Positions 54,115 to 64,000 of a DNA stretch of 64,000 nt are shown in pieces; the first letter of the stretch is position 1; each line of letters opens with the position of its first letter. The position numbers and the translations under genes are program-made. Source of the DNA: Pyropia yezoensis (taxonomy: Eukaryota > Rhodophyta > Bangiophyceae > Bangiales > Bangiaceae); the NCBI GenBank assembly GCA_009829735.1, contig CM020618.1, forward strand, positions 26,202,894 to 26,266,893, in the 5' to 3' direction. The notes beneath the pieces are model-generated. The model was not told the origin of the DNA and searched no databases. It saw only the letters and a program-made list of their open reading frames with translations.

Positions 54115-57100
54115 ATGGACAGCGAGGGATCGCGCGGGGGACCGCCTCATTTTGAGAAGGTTGATGATGACTACCGCACGTGGTCTGTCTATTGAAAGGC
54201 ATACCTTCAAGACCGGCGGGTGCGGCACACGGTCGTGACGCCCCGACCGGTAGTTGGGCCTGTGCATGTTACGGCACAGACCGCGGAAGGTGCTGACCCA
54301 GCGGCAACGTCTGCGGCACATGCTACGGCCGGACGGGTGGTGCCCGCACATGAGATGCAGGTCAAGGAGTTGGCCATGTGGCAGCGAAAGGAGAAGATCG
54401 CGCTCTCCTACATTAATATGCCGGACAAAAAGCACCCACTCGGCATGCTGGAGGACTGCATGTCGGCGGCCGAAGCGTGGGATACGCTCCGCGCCCTTTT
54501 TGAGGACGCCACAACCGCTCGGCAAGGGGGCCTAGAGGACGCGATGAACGCCCTCAAGTAACAGACAGGGGAGGCCATCATGAACTACGTTGGTCGAGCC
54601 AAGACCCTGCGGAGTGAGCTAGCCACGGCTGGCGTGACGATCGACGAACGCTCATTTTCGCGAAGCATCCTGCGCGGGCTGCCCGCCGGCTATGCTATGA
54701 TCAAAAGGGTACTGAAAAGCAAGAAGAGGGAGCTCCGGAGCGCTATGGTTACGTCCAAGCTCTTGGCTACGGAAAAGGAACTTGCATCCGCCGACGACGC
54801 CGACATTCCCCCGGCGGTATTGGCGTACAAGAGCCGTTTCGTTATGAAGAAGGAAAAGAAGAAGGAGGACGTTTTCAAGAAAGGAACGTGCTTCTACTAC
54901 AAGCAGCGAGGCCATGACATAGCGCACTGCCTCAAGCGCAAGGCCAAGGATGGTAAAGAGCCGCGTGGCGGTAAGCGGTACCCGGACACGGGGGAAGACG
55001 CCAAGGGCGGCATGAAGCTCGTCTTTGCGGCGCGGATGGTGCCGCCTGGGTCCCCCAATGGAATGGGCATCCTGCGGGAGGATGTGTGCGTCGTGGACTC
55101 CGCCTGCACGCATCACATGGCAAATGGTAAGCGCAATTTCAACGTCACGGATGCGGGGCAAGATGACCCTGTCACTTTAGCAGCCGGCGTGACAGTTGCC
55201 GCCGACGGCTTGGGAACGGCCACCCTTCTTGCTGGTGGAGCCAAGGTCCCTGTGAACATCATGCTGAACGACGCGTTCCGTGTCCCCGGAATGAATCACA
55301 ACTTGATGTCCGTCGGGATGGTGGACGACGCAGGCGGCGCGGTGCTCTTCGCCAAGGCGGAATGCTACGTGTATGGAGATGCGGACATCCCTGCCGTGCC
55401 AGACGTGCTGGCAAAGGCTGACGCCGTCGGTAAGAAGACGGATGGCCAGTACGTCATTGGAGGGAGGTCGCGGAAAGCGATGATGGCGGCGGCGCCTGTA
55501 CAGGGTACGGCCCACGTGTGGCACGATCGGTACTTCCACCTGGGATACGAAAACCTATCACGGGCATCCAAGATGGTGAAAGGGATGCGTACTGATTGTG
55601 GCAAAAACCACATGCACACACGGCACCCAAGTTGGGGCGGTGTGCAAGGGCTGCCTCCCGTGTCGGGGGAACCGGAAGAAGTGCAAGTCGCACACACTCT
55701 GTCCCTGTTGTGGGGCAAACCCCCCACGGACAAACAAGAGGATGGTGTGTGGTCCAACAGTTTCTTGGTCGGGACGGGGACGCAGGGCCAAGCCCCGCTG
55801 TCCCTCCCCTTATCCCCCCAGGGTCCACTCAGAATCTCGCCACTCAGAATCTCCCACCCCAGCACCTGCCCACCGGGCCACACGAAAATTCAAGACGATA
55901 AATGCAGAAAACCCTCAAATCCAAGTTGGATTTACTACTAAGCTAACTATCCCAAACTTATGGAATATGGACCCAAATGCAGGGGGAGGAACGGATCAGG
56001 CTAGTGGCCTGCCGCCCCTTGCATGGCACGTGTTGCCCCCCTACCTGGGGGTCAATACTGCCACACTGATGAGGTGGTTCCCGATACGGTGGCCGAGGAT
56101 GTGTGTCGACCCTGTGCAGAAGGAAAGATGGTTGGGGCACCCTATACTAGCTCCGACACGACGTCAGAGTTAAAGGGGCTAGTGCACGTGGATACTACCG
56201 GGCCATTGAAGGAGTCCCTTGGCGGGTCGAGGTAACTGACCACCATACGGGAAGACTGCACAGGCTCCCTATTAGGAGTGCCCATTCGGAACATGAGCGA
56301 CGCAGGAAAGGTGTTGCGTAGCCGGATCCCCCCACTTGAGCGCAAGTGCGGGGCGAGCCTGAAAAAGATCAGGTTTGATGGAGCAAAAGAGTTTGTAGCC
56401 CGTCCCATGCTGGAGTGGTACGACAAGCGGGGGATAGACGTCCAGACGACAGCACTCCACCCTCCGGAGAGCAACGGGAAGGCGGAGCGGGCAAACTGGA
56501 CAATCAAGGACCCGGTACGGGCGGCGTTATCGAAGGCTCACGTTAGTAAGGAGCTGTGGGCGGAAGCAGCCGTAGCAGCCATCTACGTCATGAGTCGCTC
56601 TGCAAAGGCAGACCAAGACCTCACTCTATGGGAGATGTTTACCCGGGACGAACCCGACGTATCAATCTTGGTTGTCTGAGGGAGCCCTGCGTGTGCCCCA
56701 AAGCCCCCTAAGCAGCAGCGGGTAGTGCAGGCGAGGACGGCCTGAGGCAAGACGATGGGTTATACCCCGAGCGGACACAGCTACCGCATGCACCTTCGCG
56801 GAGGCAAGGAGGTCGTGGAGCGTCGAGAAGCTGCGTTGGATGAAACGCCACGACATCAAGACGAGAAACCGTCCACTGGGAAGCGACCGACTCGGAGACC
56901 GAGGAAGAACCGCCAGTGGATGAGGCCACACGGAGGAGCGCCGCCCAGAAAACGACGCTAACTCCGTCGACGAGGTGCTAGAATCTCCACAACGCCGGTG
57001 ACCCCAGACGTTCAGGCGGCCATAGATGCAGCGCGTCTGAGGACCGGGGGGCTCGTCAGCGACGGTGAATCCTCTGGGGAGGAGGATGAGGTCGTCCAAC

Positions 57101-57560
57101 GCTACCCGGTCCGTGCCCGGCAGCCACCAAATCGGTACGGGGCCGAGAGGGCGGGGGCGAGCGCCAACGCGGCATCGATGCAGCCGGCAAGCGAGCCCGT
57201 GTTTGTCCGCGATCTGCCCCCTCCCCCCAAGACTGTAGCAGAGGCACGTGGGCTCGAATATTGGCCTGTTTGCGAGGCCGCCCTACGTGAAGAGCGGCAG
57301 TCGATGGTTGACCACAGTGTTTGGAAGAAACAAAAGGCACCCCGAGGCGTAGCCCGGCTCAAGACCAAGGTCATCTTTGACTACAAAGCGAGCCAGTGCG
57401 GGGAGCTGGTACGGGACAAGTGGAGGCTTGTGGGTCAGGGGAACCGTCAGAAGCCAGGGCGCGATTCCCTAGAGTCGTGGGCGGACATGCCCGCGGCTGC
57501 AACCACGCGCTGCCTGCTGGCAACGGCGGCCGCCCGTGGGTGGCACGTCCACCAACGACG
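54115..57560 (+). pseudogene. Decayed Ty1/copia gag-pol
   Basis: Gag begins at the ATG at 54115 (FEKVDDDYRTWSVY, typical of copia gag) but has in-frame stops TGA at 54193-54195 and TAA at 54559-54561. In the same frame follow a zinc knuckle (CFYYKQRGHDIAHC, its second Cys replaced by Tyr), the protease motif VVDSACTHHM, and a pre-integrase segment (HVWHDRYFHLGYENLS). A Cys-rich dispersed repeat (55597-55980) then interrupts it. An integrase piece is open at 56278-56679 (IRFDGAKEF, SNGKAERANWTI, LWAEAAVAAIYVMSR). The reverse-transcriptase start at 56998-57555 (RYPVRARQPPNRY, DKWRLVGQGNRQKPGRDSLE) breaks off into a GGCGAC-type repeat. No LTR or primer-binding site was identified. Inactive. Confidence 0.88.
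55597..55980 (+). repeat. Cys-rich dispersed repeat, copy A, within copia element
   Basis: Best-preserved copy. Its plus-strand frame from 55598 reads VCKGCLPCRGNRKKCKSHTL then CPCCG, PTVSWSGRG and AENPQIQVGFTTKLTIPN. It separates the pre-integrase and integrase regions of the copia remnant and is in a different frame from the flanking pol. Confidence 0.72.
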
Positions 57561-57735
57561 GCGGGGACGGCGACGGGGGCGGCGACGCCGACGATGGGGG
57601 GATCGCTGATTGCGACAGATGGGCAACGACGACAGCGGGGTGGGCGGCGACGACGGCGCGGACGACAATGGGGGCGGCGACGCCGACGGGGGCGGCATCG
57701 ACGACGGGGGCGGCGACTACGCCGACAGGGGGGGT
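57556..57735. repeat. GGCGAC/GGGGGC imperfect repeat truncating the copia RT
   Basis: About 180 bases of GGCGACG, GGGGGC and related units begin exactly where reverse-transcriptase similarity ends (after RGWHVHQ). Confidence 0.7.
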
Positions 57736-57945
57736 GGCAGACGCGTGCGGTGATGACCGTCGGTGGGTGGTCTGGTTTTTTACATGGGGCGACGGCCGCA
57801 TTTTCGTACTAAGCCTCTTGTCGATCGCCCATCTGCTTACACGTCTGAACGTGAACAGTGAATTATTCGATTGGTCGTACTTGTGACATGCCGCGGTCTT
57901 GCACGACACATGCTGCGTTGCATGTGACGCATGACGACATAGTGT

Positions 57946-58056
57946 GCGTCCCGTAAAAAGTGGACATGCACAGGTCGTGCAGTGTGGGTTTGATTGGTCC
58001 AGTGGCCGATGCTTGACATGATCACGACACGAGCACGTCCAATTTTTACGGGACGC
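57946..58056. mobile_element. Short TIR element, copy 1
   Basis: About 111 bases starting GCGTCCCGTAAAAAGTGGAC and ending with the near-perfect inverse ACGTCCAATTTTTACGGGAC plus GC. The inner parts also pair (CAGGTCGTG / CACGACACG). No coding capacity. Confidence 0.8.
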
Positions 58057-58096
58057 ATTATACATGCGCTATTCTTTGGGGGATGCACAATATTGC

Positions 58097-58210
58097 GCGT
58101 CCCGTAAAAAGTAGACGTGCACGGGTCGTGCTGTGTGGGTTTGATTGGTACAGTGGCCGATATTTGACAACATGATCACGACACGAGCACGTCCACTTTT
58201 TACGGGACGC
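58097..58210. mobile_element. Short TIR element, copy 2
   Basis: Second element in the same orientation, 41 bases after the first, with the same ends (GCGTCCCGTAAAAAGTAGAC ... GTCCACTTTTTACGGGACGC) and the same core GGGTTTGATTGGT.CAGTGGCCGAT. The outer flanks of the pair are also complementary (ATAGTG / CACTAT). Confidence 0.8.
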
Positions 58211-59843
58211 ACTATCCGTCTGACACCGGGCTTTTCTTCACAAGTGGCACCAGTTTTTCACAACTTCCGCTTACATAGAAAACCCACAGTGTCTACATAT
58301 GAGAATCCCTTCCGAACGGCCGCAAAAGTCGGCGGCAGCCGCAAGGCAACTCGTATTAAAATACGGTCCACTGCAGGGGGGTGTACGTGAGTCGCAATGT
58401 TGGGTGCGCTAGCTCACAGGCTTTTCAACGATATGAAGGAAAAAAAAGAAAGACCACAGGTGCGCGACTGAAGCCTCACGGGCGTGAAAGAGAGCTCTCT
58501 CGTAGACGTCAAATTGGTTCTAATTACCGCCCCAGAACGCTCATCTTGCTGACTGTTGGCCCGAACCCGACTGCTTTGCAACGCATCCGCGCGTCCCGCT
58601 CGCCCCACCTGTGCCCAGCTGCCCTCTTTCTCCTCCTATCCCGGGTTTGAGCTCCTTGGCAGAGTCATCAGAAGAGCATAACACGTCTATGGGCCTGTCC
58701 CGGCCAACCAGGACCTCTCTACTTTCTGCAGTGGGCTGACGGTGGCGCAAGCGCCTATTCCCGCTTGCCCACACCCTCCCCACCTTCCCCCCTTAACCCC
58801 CCCGGCTGTTCTCGATAGGGTGTTGGCGGGAGCCAGCGGGCGCGCCCCGCACCGCTGCACAACAACTGTCTTCCCCACGCTTTCCCCAGCACGGCCACCC
58901 TCCCTCACGGACGCGTCGCTGTCAGCGAGGGCCGAGAAAGGAGCTATCATCAGGCTCATTGAAGTAGGAAAAGAGCATCTGTTCCCATGTTCTTTCAGAC
59001 GCAAAGCGCTACCCGAGGAGCAGACGAGCATCTCTACCAGCCGCAAGTCCCAGCGAGCTCCGTCGCTGTTGGGGGGCGGGGGGGGCGACGCGTAGCCACC
59101 CCGGAGCATGGGGGGATGCTTTTTGGAGCTCTGGTGCAGTGGTGCCGGGCGTCACGATCGCGAAGGGGTCGTGCTGCTTCAGCTCTCTTCGCTCTCATTG
59201 GTCGACGGACGTGAAAAGATGCCCCACGACTACAAATACAATCAAGTTTTTTTCTGCTGTATCTCTGTAAGAAGTGCCCCAGATGGCTGCCCTGATATGT
59301 AAACGAGAGTTGTGAAAAACTGGTTTACCCCCCTCACGAGGGTACATTTTTTCCTCAGCAACCAGGCATCGCCCGCAAAAACGGACAAGACGGCAGGACT
59401 CCTGACGTGCTGCCAAGTCCGCTAATATGTTTTTCGAGAAAAAAGCAGCCTGGCAACCTTCCCTCATATGCGAGTTGTGAAAGTCTGGTGTCAGACGGAT
59501 ATAGTGCACGCCCTGGGCGTGCTGCACAAGCCTAGTCACGGCTGCCCAAGCTTCGGTGGGGCTGCTCGATTACGTCGCTGGCCTTCCACCCTACCCCCGC
59601 ACCCTCGGTCTGGTCGACCCCACGTGCCCCTCAATCGTCGTCACGTGGCCACAGCGAAGCGCACCGCAGTGGCGCCCGCCTCCCTGTCCTTTCGCCTCCC
59701 TTCCACCGCTCTTCGTTTTCCCTACGACCCATCAACCCTCCCACCTCACGTCCCGACCGGCCCAGACCTGCGCCGCACCGCCTCCGTCGACTCACCCCTC
59801 ACCCCATTCCGCCACACTCCACCCCCCTCCACCCCCTTGCCCG
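58211..59843. other. Spacer upstream of the F-box gene
   Basis: 1.6 kb without a recognisable gene. The last 250 bases before the F-box start are strongly pyrimidine-rich, consistent with a leader. Confidence 0.4.
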
Positions 59844-62069
59844 ATGTCTGCCGACTGCCCTCTCCCCTCCGCTCCGCACCGGACCACAACGGGGGAGATG
59901 CCCCCCGTTGATCCCCCCGCCCCCCTGCTCCTCATCGACTTGCCCGACGACGCGCTTGCGCTCATCTTCGCGGCTCTCCCTCTGGGCGACCTGGCCGCCG
60001 TCGCGGCCACTTGCGGGCGGCTTGCCAGAATTGTCGCGACCAACGAGCTCTTGTGGGCGGCTCAACTGGACCGGGCGGTAGGCGCGCCGCTGGCGCGCGT
60101 CGGCGCGCCCCGGCCGCCGGCTCTGCTCGTCGGGCGGGCGAGGGGGGGGGCGGTGGACAGGGGGGAGGTGCTGGAGCCGTCCTCCCCTGATGGCGGCGGC
60201 ACTGCCGATGGGGTCAGCGACGGCGGTGGCGACGGCGGCAGCAGTTGCCGTGGCGGCGACAGTGGCGGCGACGGCAGGGGCGGCGGCTCTGGCGCAGGCA
60301 GCCCGATGCCAGCCCCAACACCCGCCCCCCGCCCCCCCCTGGGTAAGGCCGCCGACATGTCCAGAGCGGCGGCGTCCCCCCCCCGCGCGGCGGCGTCCCC
60401 CCCCCGCGCCCGTCCCTTCCCATCTTCCCCCCCCCGGCAGCGGCGACCCCCCGCCGCCGCGCGCCTCCGCTTTTGGGCGCGCCACGGGTGGTTGATGGGA
60501 GATTGGGCCGCGGCGGGGACCCCCCTGGCTTCCCCCCGGGGCTCCCTCCTCTGCGTCCGCGCCGACACGTCGTCCCCCGACGGTGGGATTGTTGGCTACC
60601 TCGCCCGCCGCCGGTGCCTCCGTGACTTTCCCCTCTCCGCGGGGGGGGCCCCTCCACCAGGGGGGACGGCTGGGGGCACGGCTGGAGGCACGGCTGGTGG
60701 TGACGACGGCAGTGGGGGAGGGGGGGGGGGGGCCCGGTCGGAAAACGACACCAACATTGGGGTAGGCGGCGGCGACGCGTCGGGCCTGTCTTTTATGGTT
60801 GCCTTTCGGCTCCGCATGTACGACCCGTGGGTAGTGCTTGCACCCTCCGTCACCCTGCCGGGCCTGTGGGAGGATGGGCAGGCGGTGGGCGGGAGCTGTG
60901 GGTGCGAGCAGGTCGCCCCGCTGGCGGGCGTGGTGCGGCCAGTGGTGTCGGGGGAGGGGGGGCTGGGCGAGGGCGCTCGCCGTCGTGACCTTCCCCCGGC
61001 GGCCGCCGCTGCGGCGGCTGCCGCAGCCGCGGCGGCGGCAGATGGGGTGGGCCTCCTCCTCCGCCAGCGCCCCTTTCACGCGCCGGGGTGCGCGCAGCAG
61101 ACAAAGCTGGCGGCCGTCGGGACAGACGCTACTCCTGCCGAGCGGCTGCCGCCAGAGAATATGCGGGTGGACGCGGCCGTCTGGGGTGGGTATCGCCGGC
61201 TAAGTGTGGATGTGCGGCGGAGCCTGCCGCCGGGCGCCCTGCCGACAGTCGTGCCAGACGTGCGCCGGCAAAGCGGGAGGGGATGTTGTAGCGGTGCCAT
61301 GGCTGGCGAGGCGCTCGCCGCGCCTCTGTCTGCTGTGTCGGCGTCATCAACGGCGTCATCGACGTCTGTATCGTCCCCGGCATTATCTTCGTCCTCTTCT
61401 CTGGCAGCCTCTGGGCGTGGTCGCGGCGGTGGGGCAGCGGGCGGCTCTTCTGTTGTCGCCGCTGTTGCCGCCGTTGCCGACGCGGGGGCCACTGCCGGCT
61501 CTGTTTTGCCTCCCCCCCCACCCGCAGGCGGCGGTATCGGCAGCCCGTCGCGATGGACGCCCCCTGCCCTCCGTCACCCCCGCTTTGTGGCCCCGTCGCC
61601 GCTGCCGTCCCCCCCCACGGGCATGTTTTGGGCTCCGTACGGCCCCCACGGCGTCGAGGTGGTGACCGTCGCCCCCCCGTCCCCCTGGACACCATGCGTG
61701 GCGCTTCAGTCAAGCAAGCCGTGTGGCTGCCGCGGCTGCTGCGCCGCGGTGGTCACCAAAGTGACGGGCGACGTCAACGTGCCGGCTGGGCAGGTAACTT
61801 TTTTCGTCTCTGCCGCCGAGGTGTGCCCGGCCATGCTGCCGCCCGAGTGGCAGGCCGTGGGGGCCGGCGGCCGCGTGCGGGTGCGGGCGCTCAAGGGGCA
61901 CGTGCGGGTGGCGGGGGCGGGGTTCCTCAGCCCGGGGTGGCACCCGATGCTGTGCGTGACGCTGTCGGCGGGAGCGCGGGAGAGTGACGGATTTTGTGCG
62001 GCTCTTGGGCCAGTGGGGTGGGTGCTGCCTTTCCGCCGACTGTACCTGCCGTCGGGGGCGGAGGTGTGA
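59844..62069 (+). CDS. F-box protein, FBXO31-like
   Basis: Substrate receptor of an SCF (Skp1-cullin-F-box) ubiquitin ligase, 741 residues, single exon from the ATG at 59844. The F-box is at residues about 29-77: LIDLPDDALALIFAALPLGD, then LAAVAATCGRLARIV and LLWAAQL. The C-terminal half carries the FBXO31-type substrate domain: GMFWAPYGPHGVEVVTV, equivalent to G.Y..HGLEIV, then TKVTGDVNVPAGQVTFFV, equivalent to TKITGDPNIPAGQ, and a final GAGFLSPGWHPMLCV and GPVGWVLPFRRLYLP, equivalent to the GFTSPE... and FVWLELKSFSLY elements. The same KVTGD.NVPAG signature occurs in some plant F-box and EXECUTER proteins, so substrate is not predictable. Gly/Ser-rich inserts lengthen it. Longer upstream frames use non-ATG codons. 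Confidence 0.83.
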   Translation: MSADCPLPSAPHRTTTGEMPPVDPPAPLLLIDLPDDALALIFAALPLGDLAAVAATCGRLARIVATNELLWAAQLDRAVGAPLARVGAPRPPALLVGRARGGAVDRGEVLEPSSPDGGGTADGVSDGGGDGGSSCRGGDSGGDGRGGGSGAGSPMPAPTPAPRPPLGKAADMSRAAASPPRAAASPPRARPFPSSPPRQRRPPAAARLRFWARHGWLMGDWAAAGTPLASPRGSLLCVRADTSSPDGGIVGYLARRRCLRDFPLSAGGAPPPGGTAGGTAGGTAGGDDGSGGGGGGARSENDTNIGVGGGDASGLSFMVAFRLRMYDPWVVLAPSVTLPGLWEDGQAVGGSCGCEQVAPLAGVVRPVVSGEGGLGEGARRRDLPPAAAAAAAAAAAAAADGVGLLLRQRPFHAPGCAQQTKLAAVGTDATPAERLPPENMRVDAAVWGGYRRLSVDVRRSLPPGALPTVVPDVRRQSGRGCCSGAMAGEALAAPLSAVSASSTASSTSVSSPALSSSSSLAASGRGRGGGAAGGSSVVAAVAAVADAGATAGSVLPPPPPAGGGIGSPSRWTPPALRHPRFVAPSPLPSPPTGMFWAPYGPHGVEVVTVAPPSPWTPCVALQSSKPCGCRGCCAAVVTKVTGDVNVPAGQVTFFVSAAEVCPAMLPPEWQAVGAGGRVRVRALKGHVRVAGAGFLSPGWHPMLCVTLSAGARESDGFCAALGPVGWVLPFRRLYLPSGAEV

Positions 62070-63139
62070 GAGGTGGCGGCTTGGCCGAGGACTGTTTTTT
62101 TTTGTGTGAAGGTGATTGCTGGGGGCAGCCACCGCGGGTAAGTTTCCCTGTTGCAGACGGCGTCAGGAGGCTGAGGCCCCAGGTGGAGCGCACTAGCAGA
62201 GTAGGTGTGAGGGTTTTTTCCCTCATGAGTTGACTGGATCAGTTTTTTCTTCACGGTGTGTATACATGCATGCTTTCGTGACTTGATTTCCATTGTACGT
62301 ACGACTCCCCCTTGCGCAGCAGCGACGTCTCCTCGGTGAGACTGGGCCGCCCCCCAGCCTCTCTTCCCACACGGCGCCCCCCCAGAGCACCAAATCGATC
62401 AATGAAGCCGCCGGTTTCATTCAGCACCTCAGGGGCGGGGCGGCGAGTGTCGATTGTACAAAGCGCACAGGCGGGCAGGCAGCGGCGGTAGCTAAAGGTG
62501 TATTCCATATAGCTAGGCCGGTTTGCACGTCCCATGTTTGACCCGCTATAGCTCCGAAGCTACTTCTTTTTCTTACTCTGCTCTTCTTTCAAAGAGAAGC
62601 ACAACTCACAGGCTTTCCGAGTCTGCGCCGAGCTGGGGCATTCGCTGTATAAGGAAAGTGTGAGAAATATTTCTGCGCTACGGGCCTCACAAAATCGGGG
62701 TATTTTTTGCACTGAAAGAGCCCGTGACAGTATACAAGCAACTCTCGACGAGTGGCATCTTTGCGAAACGTGTTAGGACGCGACTGGTCGCAAATTCTTG
62801 GCACCAGTGGGTCGTCTCCCCAGTTCTGCGCTGCAGGAGAGGGCGAGGAAGAAGCGCCGTTAGATCAGGCAGACGAGAGGCTTCTGACCCGATTGCAACA
62901 TCAAATCTGGTCCATGCAACCTATGACGGGGGCTACCTTACGTCCAAGTCCAACTTGGGCCTGCCCGCTCAGTCCAGAGATCCCACCTTGATCCACCCGC
63001 AGAGTGCCCGCCTTTTTTGATCCTTCAGCATCTCTGACCAGGTGCCCCACAGTGGGTCCCAGAGGCGCCTCGTCATGCACCCCGCCCCCGATTCCCGAGC
63101 ACTGCGCACCCTTGCCGCGGGCACGCGAGGCTCGGCACT
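62070..63139. other. Spacer after the F-box gene
   Basis: No gene recognised. Contains T-rich sequence after the F-box stop and several short AT-rich pieces. Confidence 0.4.
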
Positions 63140-63371
63140 ATGCCTTCCCCTCGGCGTGTGACTGCGGCCGCGCGCACGAGGGACCGCGCGGTGGGGCGCC
63201 TGACCAAGGAGTGTGCGGTGATTATGGCTAATGTGCGCGCATTCTTTGAGCGGGAGCGCAGGGCGGGGCGCGCGTCTGGACTGCATCGTGTTGTCCAGCG
63301 GACGGTGGCGAAGAGGATGAGCGTACAGATGGGGGCTCAGAGGGTATGGACGATGAGGAGGAGGGCTGAGG
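63140..63371 (+). pseudogene. Internally deleted relative of the Tc1-type transposase
   Basis: The frame from the ATG at 63140 matches the start of the transposase at 28752-30161 (GRLTKECAVIMANVRAFFER here, ALTRECAVIVSNVRAFFERE there). After about 60 residues the match stops, and another frame gives an acidic tail (DGGSEGMDDEEEG then stop at 63369-63371), resembling the transposase C-terminus. The catalytic core is absent. This looks like a deletion derivative keeping both ends of the gene. Confidence 0.6.
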
Positions 63372-63433
63372 GAGCCCTCAGCCGTTTGTTTGTCTATCTG
63401 TTGTCGTTGCATACAATGGCCGAAAGTCCCTGA

Positions 63434-64000
63434 TAGACCACCTCCCGCCACCCGCCCTCCGCCACGCTGTTGCAATTAGCGACCTCCTGCCTCTGTCGTG
63501 CCATAGGGAGCCGCAGGCAATCCCCCCCCCTGCGCCACAGATTGATGCATGTGCACCGCCACCGCCCGCCCGCGCCCCCGCCGGGAGCCGCAATCGTCGC
63601 AAGATCCGACCCCGGCCCATCCCCTCCCCATCAAAGGACACAAGTCGTACAAGCCACTTATTTATTAGCCTCCCTGAAGAGATCTTGACCACTCCCATGT
63701 GATGCGACAAAAATCCGGAACATCGCATCGCGAGCAGCTGCAAGAAGAATAAAAGGACACAAAGCGCAATACGACTGCCATACGGACGCTTCACAGTGCT
63801 TTTGAGTGCATTCTTCGAAAGCACACTACCGAGGCACATCAAAGAGCAGTGTGGAACAGTTTCAGCTTGAAGCGATAATTAACGCCGTTCTTATGCCTTA
63901 TTCTTGACCGGCCTAGCTATATGGAATCTACCTCACCATTCTCGATGACATTCAAGGTGCTCGTGCACTTCAAAACATGCACGACATACGTGCTTGTAGA
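63434..64000. other. Right edge, no gene recognised
   Basis: AT-richer toward the edge; no domain-bearing frame or repeat identified. Confidence 0.35.

Overview
The window looks like nuclear DNA of a GC-rich, intron-poor photosynthetic eukaryote. A bangiophyte red alga (Porphyra/Pyropia type) is my best guess, inferred from the extreme Gly/Ala/Pro/Ser-rich proteins, very few short introns, a plastid-type CRT-like transporter, and interspersed copia, gypsy and Tc1-like elements. No organism-specific marker was seen, so this assignment is inference.

Layout. 0-34.8 kb is a gene-dense, very GC-rich island: a DYRK-type kinase (minus, C-terminus off the left edge), a ubiquitin-like/bZIP protein (plus), a BED-finger protein carrying a degenerate threonine ammonia-lyase (minus), a four-exon membrane-anchored FG-repeat protein resembling POM121 (plus), a two-exon 66-residue RAMP4/SERP (minus), a ZNHIT2-like HIT-finger protein (plus), a three-exon multi-pass membrane protein resembling THH1/TOM1 (minus), a broken Tc1/IS630-type transposase (minus), a CRT-like (CLT) transporter (plus) and a three-exon cytidine deaminase (minus). 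Neighbouring host genes alternate strictly in strand, so every spacer is convergent or divergent. 34.8-59.8 kb is gene-poor, lower in GC and rich in repeats: fold-back and TIR elements, a gypsy-like gag-protease remnant, a three-copy Cys-rich dispersed repeat, a decayed copia element and two adjacent short TIR elements. At 59.8-62.1 kb is an FBXO31-like F-box protein, and near the right edge an internally deleted relative of the transposase.

Most multi-exon genes here were recovered by joining reading frames at splice sites of matching phase; seven of the eight deduced introns begin GTACG(T/C). Two genes (DYRK, ZNHIT2) change frame exactly at C-homopolymers, which most likely reflects sequence or assembly error rather than gene death. 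The host genes do not form one pathway: they cover signalling (DYRK, F-box), transcription (bZIP), nuclear pore, ER translocation (RAMP4), R2TP/snoRNP-linked chaperoning (ZNHIT2), plastid transport (CLT) and pyrimidine salvage (CDA).
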